NCBI GenBank assembly: GCA_934155645.1
Contig: CAKPHC010000001.1
Location: 62,001-126,000 of the forward strand
Source: an uncultured Bacilli bacterium
GTDB taxonomy: Bacteria > Bacillota_I > Bacilli_A > RF39 > UBA660
Direction: 5' to 3'
Length of the DNA stretch: 64,000 nucleotides
Below, piece by piece: positions 1 through 6,736 of the stretch; the first letter of the stretch is position 1; every line of letters begins with the position of its first letter. The position numbers and the translations under genes are program-made. The notes under the pieces were generated by a model. It saw only the letters and a list, made by a program, of their open reading frames with translations, was not told the DNA's origin and did no database searches.

Positions 1-254
1 GTGCAGTATTCACTCCTCGTTTTAAAAAAGTTTTAAAAGAGTATAACATTACTGCTAAAGCAATTAACTTTGCTAAAATAACCCAAGAAGAATATGATGA
101 ATTCAGCTTAGAATACGGTAAAAACATTGGTACTCCTACAGTTATGTTCTTTGTAGAAGGAAATGAAAAAACTAAAATAAATCGTCTTGTTGGTGAACCT
201 AGCGAAAAAGAAATAATTAGAAAATTAAAACAAAATGGTTATATTGAAAAATAA
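1..254 (+). CDS. Thioredoxin-like protein, C-terminal part
   Basis: Only the last 83 codons are inside the window; the gene enters from the left edge and its frame begins at base 3. The visible part has the cis-proline element of a thioredoxin fold (GTPTVMFF) followed by the closing strand and helix (RLVGEPSEKEIIRKL). The region where a CXXC active site would sit is outside the window, so I cannot tell a redox-active thioredoxin from a redox-inactive relative. It ends just before a bidirectional terminator shared with the convergent lipid kinase. Family assignment rests on this one motif and the length of the tail. Confidence 0.7.
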   Translation, partial: AVFTPRFKKVLKEYNITAKAINFAKITQEEYDEFSLEYGKNIGTPTVMFFVEGNEKTKINRLVGEPSEKEIIRKLKQNGYIEK

Positions 255-260
255 AAAATT

Positions 261-296
261 AAAGAATCTGACTTTCTAATCAGATTCTTTTTTTTG
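261..296. terminator. Bidirectional intrinsic terminator
   Basis: An 11-bp perfect stem (AAAGAATCTGA / TCAGATTCTTT) with an 8-nt loop, followed by T8 on the + strand and preceded by A-rich sequence that gives a U-run on the - strand. It serves the thioredoxin-like gene and the convergent lipid kinase, whose last codons lie inside it. Confidence 0.85.
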
Positions 297-1202
297 AAAT
301 AAACTATTTATATTTTTCTTAGGCATCATTATTTTTACGTTTTGTTTTATTGTAATATCATAATCCTTAGTATCATCTTCTAATCTTTCACCATCGACAC
401 ACCAAGATGAAACCTTTTTCTTAAAGTTAACCTTTAAATGATTAGTTTTATGAAAATAAACACCAGGTACTTTTGTAATATCATTAGTTCTTAAATAATA
501 CAAAGTCTTCAATATGTCTTTCTTTCTAGTTAAATTACAGAAAAGCACTTCAAACTTACCATCATCTAGTTTTACATCGTTATAAAAATTATTTATTCCT
601 GCAATTCTATTAGCGTTAGAAACAATCAAAAACGAATAAAGTCCATGATAAGTTTCATCACCAACAGTATAAGATAATTCATATAATTTAGTACTATTTC
701 TAAATTCCTTAACACCATTTACTAAATATGCCAAATAACCCAATTTCTTTTTTAATTCTCTACTAGTTTCATAAGGAACGTTCATAAACTTACCAAAACC
801 TGCTACATAAGTAAACGGTTTACCATTTACACAACAGATATCAATATTTCTTACTTCACCCTCTAATAAAAGTTTCAAATTATTAATTACATCTTTACCA
901 TATCCAAACATAGCTCCTATATCATTAGTAGTACCAAGTGGAATATGTGCTAGTAACAATTTATCTTCTCTTAAAAAGTTCCCTGTCATAGCTTCATTAA
1001 AAGTTCCGTCTCCCCCTACTGTTACTATTAAATCAACTGGTTCCATACTAGAAACTAATTCCGTAATATGTCCTTTATACTTTGAAAAAATAATTTCAGG
1101 GTCGTATTCATAATCCATAAGAATATCTAAATACTCTGCCAAAAAGTTTCTTTTAATATTTTTACCACTATTAGGATTATATATAACTACACACTTCTTC
1201 AT
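276..1202 (-). CDS. Diacylglycerol kinase-family lipid kinase (YegS/DgkB type)
   Basis: Predicted ATP-dependent lipid kinase of the DAGK catalytic-domain family, which phosphorylates diacylglycerol or a related lipid at the membrane and recycles headgroup-stripped lipid. The 308 residues match the usual length. The N-terminus has the phosphate-binding start VVIYNPNSGK; the nucleotide-binding GGDGTFNEAMTG is near residue 65, and HIPLGTTND follows about 20 residues later, which is the expected order. The C-terminal beta-rich lobe ends with SSWCVDGERL, the DGE element of the family. It is monocistronic and converges on the thioredoxin-like gene. Whether the substrate is diacylglycerol or another lipid cannot be read from sequence. 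Confidence 0.88.
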   Translation of the reverse strand: MKKCVVIYNPNSGKNIKRNFLAEYLDILMDYEYDPEIIFSKYKGHITELVSSMEPVDLIVTVGGDGTFNEAMTGNFLREDKLLLAHIPLGTTNDIGAMFGYGKDVINNLKLLLEGEVRNIDICCVNGKPFTYVAGFGKFMNVPYETSRELKKKLGYLAYLVNGVKEFRNSTKLYELSYTVGDETYHGLYSFLIVSNANRIAGINNFYNDVKLDDGKFEVLFCNLTRKKDILKTLYYLRTNDITKVPGVYFHKTNHLKVNFKKKVSSWCVDGERLEDDTKDYDITIKQNVKIMMPKKNINSLFQKKESD

Positions 1203-1259
1203 TATACATTTCCCCTTTCACCATAATTATATAGATTTTATAAAGAGAAATCAATTATC

Positions 1260-2396
1260 TTACTTCTTGTTCTTTAAATTATTGTAAGTAGTTTTAACAA
1301 AGTCATTTATTTCATCTAACTTACCTTCAATATCCTTAAGAAGAATATATTGATTTAAGAATCTATCCTTATTATGAAGAGGATATTTAATTTTAAAATA
1401 TGTATCACCATTTAAGTAATCAGTTAAAAATCTAATTGCAAGCTCATAAGTTAATATTTTGATAGATAAGCCAATATAATTAACTTCATCACGGGTAAGA
1501 AAACTATAAGTTTCCTCTAAAAAACCCTTTAAGTATGCTTTAGTTAAATCAAGATTTAAAAATATTTTATCCTTATCTGTTTCATCTTCAAAAGAATTAG
1601 AACAAGCTGATCTTATTCCATCCCCTATATCATATAAAACAGAACCAGGCATAACAGTATCTAAATCAATAATAGCCATGCATTGATTAGTACTTTTATC
1701 AATTAAAACATTATTTAACTTAGTATCATTATGAGTTACTCTAAGAGGAATACTTTTACCTAAATTATCTGTTATAACGCTACACTCTTTAATTTTAGAT
1801 ATTAAATCAACTATTTCATAAGAAAAATCATATGCTCTTAAAGTAATTTTATTTTCAATACTTTCAAGCAAGTCATTAAATCTTTTCTTAGTATTATGAA
1901 AATCTGTTATAGTCTCAGTAAGTAGACTAGGAGAAAAATCATTTAATAATCTTTGAAAATATCCAAAATTTTTACCGGTTTCATATGCAAGTTTTAAGGC
2001 ATCATCACTATCTTTGAAATTATCGTAACTAATACAATTATCGATAAAATGAAATGCACGGTAATACTCTTTTTCACCGTCTTCATTAATATATGTATAC
2101 ATATTTAATCCATCATTAGTTTTAACTATCGTTAAAGTTTTATGATTATAGTCATCTGCATCCTTTAACTTTTTACTAATGTGATTTGTTACTAATTCAA
2201 TATTTCTCATAACTAAATATGGTTCATTAAAAACATTAGAATTAATTTTTTGTAACAAATACTTTACTTGTTTATTGTCATTTATATATGTCAAAATATA
2301 TGTTTTATTAATATTTCCTTGATTATTTTCCACAACTTCTTCAAGTATACCCTCAAATGCAAAATTATTAATTATCTTTTTTAACTTATCGTTCAT
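1260..2396 (-). CDS. APH-fold sugar kinase, N-acetylhexosamine 1-kinase-like
   Basis: A 378-residue aminoglycoside-phosphotransferase-fold kinase. The catalytic loop THNDTKLNNVL is near residue 220 and the metal-binding IDLDTVMPG about 20 residues later; both closely follow the pattern of N-acetylhexosamine 1-kinase (NahK), which phosphorylates GlcNAc or GalNAc at C1 in mucin and milk-sugar salvage. The N-terminal half has the weakly conserved ATP-binding lobe (YLLQKINSNVF). It stands alone, divergent from pyrG, and no phosphorylase or sugar transporter is next to it, so the salvage role is inferred from sequence only. A choline- or homoserine-kinase-like enzyme is the main alternative. Confidence 0.7.
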   Translation of the reverse strand: MNDKLKKIINNFAFEGILEEVVENNQGNINKTYILTYINDNKQVKYLLQKINSNVFNEPYLVMRNIELVTNHISKKLKDADDYNHKTLTIVKTNDGLNMYTYINEDGEKEYYRAFHFIDNCISYDNFKDSDDALKLAYETGKNFGYFQRLLNDFSPSLLTETITDFHNTKKRFNDLLESIENKITLRAYDFSYEIVDLISKIKECSVITDNLGKSIPLRVTHNDTKLNNVLIDKSTNQCMAIIDLDTVMPGSVLYDIGDGIRSACSNSFEDETDKDKIFLNLDLTKAYLKGFLEETYSFLTRDEVNYIGLSIKILTYELAIRFLTDYLNGDTYFKIKYPLHNKDRFLNQYILLKDIEGKLDEINDFVKTTYNNLKNKK

Positions 2397-2469
2397 TTTA
2401 CCACCTACTTAAATTATATAGAAGCTAGAGAAAAAATGTCTAGTAATTTGTAAATTATATCTTGATTAA

Positions 2470-2498
2470 TTTACATAAAAATTATGAAGTGTTATAAT
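2470..2498 (+). promoter_or_regulatory. pyrG promoter
   Basis: TTTACA at 2470-2475 and TATAAT at 2493-2498 with an ideal 17-bp spacer. Transcription should start at about 2505, inside the first arm of a hairpin that overlaps the pyrG leader. Confidence 0.8.
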
Positions 2499-2502
2499 TT
2501 AA

Positions 2503-2540
2503 GAGAGCCCGGTGGTCTCTCAAATATTTATTGAGAGGTG
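2503..2540 (+). promoter_or_regulatory. pyrG leader: pyrG leader with two competing hairpins, one hiding the ribosome binding site
   Basis: GAGAG (2503-2507) can pair with CTCTC (2517-2521), extended by CC/GG around a bulged T. The same CTCTCAA (2517-2523) can instead pair over 7 bp with TTGAGAG (2531-2537), which contains most of the Shine-Dalgarno GAGAGGTG. The two helices exclude each other. There is no U-run after either, so control, if any, would be at translation. The start-site purines lie in the 5' arm, so where transcription begins would change which hairpin can form. This is inference from base pairing alone. Confidence 0.45.
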
Positions 2541-2545
2541 AAATT

Positions 2546-4150
2546 ATGACGAAATATGTATTCGTAACAGGAGGCGTAGTATCTGGTTTAGGTAAAGGTA
2601 TAACAGCATCAAGCTTAGCATTACTTTTAAAATCACGTGGTTATAAAGTATTTATGCAAAAGTTTGACCCTTATATCAATGTCGACCCAGGTACTATGTC
2701 TCCTTTTCAACATGGTGAAGTATTTGTAACAGCCGATGGTACAGAAACAGACCTTGATTTAGGTCATTATGAAAGGTTTATTGATGAGGAATTAAATTAC
2801 ACATCTAATATTACTACTGGTAAAATTTATTCTAATGTCATCGAAAAAGAACGACGTGGTGATTATTTAGGTGCTACAGTTCAGATAGTGCCACATATCA
2901 CTAATGAAATCAAAAACAAAATTTACGAAGCTGGTACTACTAGTAAAGCCGATATTGTTATTACAGAAATTGGTGGTACTATTGGTGATATTGAATCCCA
3001 ATCCTTTATTGAGTCATTAAGACAAATGCGTAATGAGTTAGGAAAAGAAAATACTTTATTTGTACACACTACCCTAGTACCTTTTATATATGGTTCAAAT
3101 GAATTAAAAACTAAACCTACTCAACATAGTGTTATCGAATTAAGAGGTATGGGTATTCAACCAGACATTATAGTATGTCGTACTCCTATTGAATTAGATG
3201 AATCATTAAAAGGAAAAATTTCACTATTCTGTAGTATTCCTAAAGAAAACGTTATTGACAGTTTAGATGTTAAAAATATTTATCAAGTACCAATTAATTA
3301 TTACAATCAAAAAATGGATGAAATCGTTCTTAAACAATTTAATTTAGATATCAAAAAGAGTAATCTAACTACATGGACCAAACTAATTGATACAGTAAAT
3401 AACTTAAAAGATGAAATTGAAATATCATTAGTTGGTAAATATGTAGAATTACATGATGCATATATTTCAGTAGTAGAAAGTCTAAGACACGCAGGATATT
3501 TTTACAATACTAAAATAAACATAAATTGGGTTGACTCCGAAAAATTAGAAGATGAAAATATTAATCTGAAAGAAGTATTTAAAAATTCTAAAGGTATAAT
3601 CGTTCCAGGTGGTTTTGGTAATAGAGGTATCGAAGGAAAGATAAAAGCTATTGAATATGCAAGAACTAATAATATTCCATTTTTAGGATTATGCCTAGGT
3701 CTACAGTTAGCCGTAATAGAATTTGCAAGACACGTATGTGGTATTGATAATGCCTCTTCTAAAGAATTTGATGAAGTATGTCAAGAACCAGTAATCGATT
3801 TAATGGCAGACCAAAAATCAATTGTTAATATGGGTGGAACATTACGATTAGGTAACTATGAATGCCACATTAAGAAAGGTACTTTAGCATTTAAGTCATA
3901 CCAAGAAGAATTTATAAACGAACGCCATCGTCATCGTTATGAAGTAAATAATAAGTATCGTGATATATTGGAAAAAAATGGATTAGTATTATCAGGAATA
4001 AACGATAAAAGTGATTTAGTAGAAATAGTTGAACTACCAAACCATCCCTGTTTCATCGCTTGTCAATTTCATCCAGAATTTAAAAGTAGACCAACAAGAC
4101 CACATCCATTATTTAAAACATTTGTAAATGCCTGTATAAAGAAAAAATAG
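2546..4150 (+). CDS. pyrG: CTP synthase
   Basis: Makes CTP from UTP, ATP and glutamine, the last step of pyrimidine nucleotide synthesis, in the cytoplasm. The 534 residues match the family. The N-terminal synthetase domain begins KYVFVTGGVVSGLGKGI, with the P-loop; the C-terminal class-I glutamine amidotransferase domain has the oxyanion loop PGGFGNRG, the nucleophile elbow LGLCLGLQLA and the distal HPEF element. I start at the ATG at 2546, which has GAGAGGTG six bases upstream; a TTG at 2531 in frame lies inside that leader helix and has no binding site. It is transcribed alone, with its own promoter and terminator. Confidence 0.98.
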   Translation: MTKYVFVTGGVVSGLGKGITASSLALLLKSRGYKVFMQKFDPYINVDPGTMSPFQHGEVFVTADGTETDLDLGHYERFIDEELNYTSNITTGKIYSNVIEKERRGDYLGATVQIVPHITNEIKNKIYEAGTTSKADIVITEIGGTIGDIESQSFIESLRQMRNELGKENTLFVHTTLVPFIYGSNELKTKPTQHSVIELRGMGIQPDIIVCRTPIELDESLKGKISLFCSIPKENVIDSLDVKNIYQVPINYYNQKMDEIVLKQFNLDIKKSNLTTWTKLIDTVNNLKDEIEISLVGKYVELHDAYISVVESLRHAGYFYNTKININWVDSEKLEDENINLKEVFKNSKGIIVPGGFGNRGIEGKIKAIEYARTNNIPFLGLCLGLQLAVIEFARHVCGIDNASSKEFDEVCQEPVIDLMADQKSIVNMGGTLRLGNYECHIKKGTLAFKSYQEEFINERHRHRYEVNNKYRDILEKNGLVLSGINDKSDLVEIVELPNHPCFIACQFHPEFKSRPTRPHPLFKTFVNACIKKK

Positions 4151-4173
4151 AACACAATCGTTCTATTTTTTTT
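4145..4173 (+). terminator. pyrG terminator
   Basis: A 9-bp stem AAATAGAAC / GTTCTATTT with a 6-nt loop and a run of T; the 5' arm overlaps the pyrG stop codon. The reverse strand also has an A/T-rich flank, so it may stop the convergent gene. Confidence 0.85.
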
Positions 4174-4174
4174 A

Positions 4175-4603
4175 TTAAATTCTTTCTTTTAATAATACTT
4201 TATCTTTATCTTGCTTATTATCAAAGACTAAAAACCTCTGATATTCAGATGAGATTACTTTATTATTTCTAAAAACTCTAGTATATGTTCTTAATTTATT
4301 TCTTACTTTATCCTTATCATCTAACTCTAAAGTATTAATATAATTAGCAACACTAAATATAACACTATATGAATTTAAGGCATCATTTCTCTTTAAACTT
4401 AAATAATCATTATCATAGTATTGAACTAATTCTTTCAACTCCATTATATTTCTACATGAATTTAATGGTTTATCAGAAATAATCATCTCTGTTAAAACTT
4501 CTAAAACCCTTATATCTTCATCTACTGCTTCAGTTAAAATATTTGCAAAAACATGACTGTAACTATCAATAAATTTAACTTTTTCTTTAATTTCAGTTGT
4601 CAT
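4175..4603 (-). CDS. Conserved hypothetical protein, 142 aa
   Basis: Not recognised. A small soluble, mostly helical, charged protein without a signal peptide or membrane segment. I start at the ATG at 4603 (MTTEIKEKVKF) because GGAGG stands 7 bases upstream; a longer frame beginning at 4621 would place that binding site inside the gene. A stretch ending with VFRNNKVISSEYQRFLVF resembles no motif I know. It sits between convergent pyrG and the amidase gene and is transcribed separately from both by orientation and spacing. Confidence 0.6.
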   Translation of the reverse strand: MTTEIKEKVKFIDSYSHVFANILTEAVDEDIRVLEVLTEMIISDKPLNSCRNIMELKELVQYYDNDYLSLKRNDALNSYSVIFSVANYINTLELDDKDKVRNKLRTYTRVFRNNKVISSEYQRFLVFDNKQDKDKVLLKERI

Positions 4604-4675
4604 TATAAATCCTCCAGACAAGAGAATATTATATCTTAAAGAAAAAAGAAAAGCAATAAATAGAAATTTAATTTA

Positions 4676-6298
4676 TTAATTGGCTTCTATATATTTCTTT
4701 CCTAGTTTTTTAACATAAACTTTAATTTTTTCTTCACTCATCTTTTTCCAATTATTTTCATTATAATACCAATTGAAATCGGCACTATTACTTAAATAAC
4801 ATCCTTCAAATAAAGTATTTCTAATATTGAATAATTGGTAAGGCAACCTAATAACCGCATAATAATCAGTAAAATCATATTGTTCTTTATTTTCTTTTGA
4901 GAAAATAGAGGCAGTGCTATAGTTTCGTGTATATATTCTAGTATGTTCTTCTAAAGTATTATAATTTTTTCTCCAAGATTCCCCTATTTTATAAATGTCT
5001 TCCAACTCATCACCACTAGAATCACTTGAAGTAATAATCTCCCATCCAGTCATAGATAAATCTTCACTACTATTATGATGATTACTATAAGTAACTTTGG
5101 ATACTACTCCATAAAATCCTAAAGCATAAGCTTTTTTTCTTACAGCTGGCCAAGAAGAATCTCCCATAGTCATACCATAACTCTCATCTTCTCTTAACAT
5201 TAAGACTTTTAAGCCATGCTCTTCATATCTCTTTTTTTCATATAAAGACTGTTCCAAATTAAGTTTTCGCTCATCAATAGTAGAATTAAGAGCACCAGAG
5301 TCACTACCACCATGTCCTGGGTCTATTAAAATATCATACTTATACTCAAAGTCTTCTACCTTTATCTTTACATTATCATTATCATAATTAAAACTAATTA
5401 ACTTATCCCCTATTTTAGCTCTTACTATACGATATTGCATTTCTAATCTATTAACTGCTTTTTCATCTATTTTAGAATTAATCCACATATAATAAGTACC
5501 GTTCTTTAAATTAGACAAATCAATACTTCCATCATAGTAATAATCATCAATTTTATTCATTTCATAACTAATACATTTCTTTTTATTATCTTCACATAGT
5601 TTCATCTTAAATGTACCATTATTATCCTTAACATATCCCGTAATAGAAATACCATTATCTATAAACTTCATAGAAGTAATTAAATTAGATTCCAATATCC
5701 CTGTTATATCATTTACAATATCATCTACTGGCAAAACATTTACAATTCTTGTTTTCTTAGACGTATTACCACTAGTATCTGTTACTTGATATATTACTTC
5801 ATATCTTCCAACTAAATTAGTATTAACATAATTCTCTATTTTTAATTTATTACTAGCTTTTTCATCATAATTATCAACAACATTACATCCTAAATCATTA
5901 TAAGTACTTCCCACAGTAACAGATACTTCTTCTTCACCATTTAAAGTAATTACAGGAGCTTGGATATCTTTAACTTCTACTTCTCTTTTTAAAGTCATTT
6001 CTTTATCTTTATACTTAATCTTATAAGTTACTTCATAAGTACCTATTTTATTTATATCTACTAAAGATGTATCAATAACTACATCATTAGATAAATCCTT
6101 GTCATTAATATATGCCTTAACACCTAGGTCATTATAACTTTCATATATATTTAAAGTAACAGAAGAATCACCAATTAGTTTAAATGTAAAAATCATACTC
6201 TTTAAAAAGAAGTATAATAAACCACTAGCCACTATCAACATAGTACCTAAAATTGCAATAAATATTAATATATTCTTCTTATTAAAAAAATCCTTCAT
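4676..6298 (-). CDS. Membrane-anchored N-acetylmuramoyl-L-alanine amidase with Ig-like repeats
   Basis: Predicted zinc amidase that cuts the bond between N-acetylmuramic acid and the stem peptide in peptidoglycan, held outside the cell by an N-terminal membrane segment (residues about 10-32). Two Ig-like DUF5011-type repeats follow (each ending in a GxYEVxY motif, near residues 40-110 and 115-185), then a linker domain, then an Amidase_3-like domain from about residue 320. Zinc and catalytic residues are visible: His in LIDPGHGGSD, Glu in the DERKLNLEQ stretch, His in SNHHNSSE, and the catalytic Glu in LFEGCYLSN near residue 500. Length 540. The gene is monocistronic. A role in cell separation or spore cortex handling cannot be decided. 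Confidence 0.85.
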   Translation of the reverse strand: MKDFFNKKNILIFIAILGTMLIVASGLLYFFLKSMIFTFKLIGDSSVTLNIYESYNDLGVKAYINDKDLSNDVVIDTSLVDINKIGTYEVTYKIKYKDKEMTLKREVEVKDIQAPVITLNGEEEVSVTVGSTYNDLGCNVVDNYDEKASNKLKIENYVNTNLVGRYEVIYQVTDTSGNTSKKTRIVNVLPVDDIVNDITGILESNLITSMKFIDNGISITGYVKDNNGTFKMKLCEDNKKKCISYEMNKIDDYYYDGSIDLSNLKNGTYYMWINSKIDEKAVNRLEMQYRIVRAKIGDKLISFNYDNDNVKIKVEDFEYKYDILIDPGHGGSDSGALNSTIDERKLNLEQSLYEKKRYEEHGLKVLMLREDESYGMTMGDSSWPAVRKKAYALGFYGVVSKVTYSNHHNSSEDLSMTGWEIITSSDSSGDELEDIYKIGESWRKNYNTLEEHTRIYTRNYSTASIFSKENKEQYDFTDYYAVIRLPYQLFNIRNTLFEGCYLSNSADFNWYYNENNWKKMSEEKIKVYVKKLGKKYIEAN

Positions 6299-6332
6299 AC
6301 TTCTATTCTACCTCAGTTCAATTATAACATGT

Positions 6333-6369
6333 AGAAAAGAAAAAAATAAGTACAAGTTAATGTACTTAT
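6333..6369 (-). terminator. Intrinsic terminator
   Basis: 9-bp stem ATAAGTACA / TGTACTTAT with a 6-nt loop and a long U-run on the - strand. It closes the stretch downstream of surface paralogue 1 and insulates the amidase gene. Confidence 0.75.
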
Positions 6370-6553
6370 GATTTTTACATTATATCACCTAATTGCAAAA
6401 AAACAAACGCCCTTTCGATAATATTTACCTACTAACACGCTTGTTCTCAGTTACTTCTATTTAGCATTACTGCTAGGAAAATACTTGTTTCTTCAAGAAT
6501 CGTTTTACCATAACTTTCGTTATAAACTCATCCACAATCTGAAGGAATTCCAG

Positions 6554-6636
6554 AGGACGCACGCCATTCTCATTGTCCACGTTACCGTTGTCATTGACGT
6601 TCCACACGTTAGAGTCAGAGTTGAAGGGCCTATTGT
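6554..6636 (-). repeat. Orphan copy of the surface-protein variable segment (template-repeat-like)
   Basis: On the - strand this 83-nt block matches the hypervariable segment of the neighbouring surface gene at 6821-6925, from ACAAT..GCCCTT at the 5' border to GGCGTGCG.CC at the 3' border; the flanks on both sides do not match. In frame it would read NSDSNVWNVNDNGNVDNENGVRP in short pieces, very rich in Asn and Asp codons (AAC, AAT, GAC). The gene copy has lost many of those adenines. This is the pattern of a diversity-generating retroelement template. Against it: the two blocks differ in length by 22 nt, no reverse transcriptase is in the window, and it could be the 3' end of a deleted duplicate gene. 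An open frame runs through it (6473-6673) but has no credible start site. Confidence 0.5.
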
Positions 6637-6684
6637 AGCATTTCCCTATATATATAAATTTTATATATACCATATTTTTAGAAG

Positions 6685-6712
6685 GCCAGTTGCAAAGGGT
6701 TTTGCAACTGGC
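6685..6712. repeat. Perfect 12-bp inverted repeat, 4-nt loop
   Basis: GCCAGTTGCAAA (6685-6696) and TTTGCAACTGGC (6701-6712) pair perfectly around GGGT. It starts 24 bases after the stop codon of surface paralogue 1. On the gene strand the next bases are CTTCT, so the U-run needed for a terminator is poor. Its place just after a hypervariable gene end recalls the stem-loop or cruciform that lies downstream of variable repeats in known diversity-generating retroelements. Confidence 0.6.
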
Positions 6713-6736
6713 TTTATTAGATTTTAGATAAAGGTT

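Noticed and set aside
2531..2545. TTG at 2531 as the start of pyrG
   Set aside because: It precedes the ribosome binding site; ATG at 2546 has the correct spacing and matches the family N-terminus.
2546..4150. Bacillus-type pyrG attenuation by reiterative G addition
   Set aside because: The predicted transcript start is not GGGC and no terminator lies in the leader.
6473..6673. 66-codon - strand frame containing the orphan repeat as a real gene
   Set aside because: The start has no binding site and the sequence outside the repeat has no resemblance to the paralogues.
6685..6712. Hairpin as the normal terminator of surface paralogue 1
   Set aside because: The U-run is poor on the gene strand; a better terminator lies at 6333-6369.
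6485..6727. Open frame on the + strand over the orphan repeat
   Set aside because: No ribosome site, no homology; explained by the complementary strand of the repeat and hairpin.
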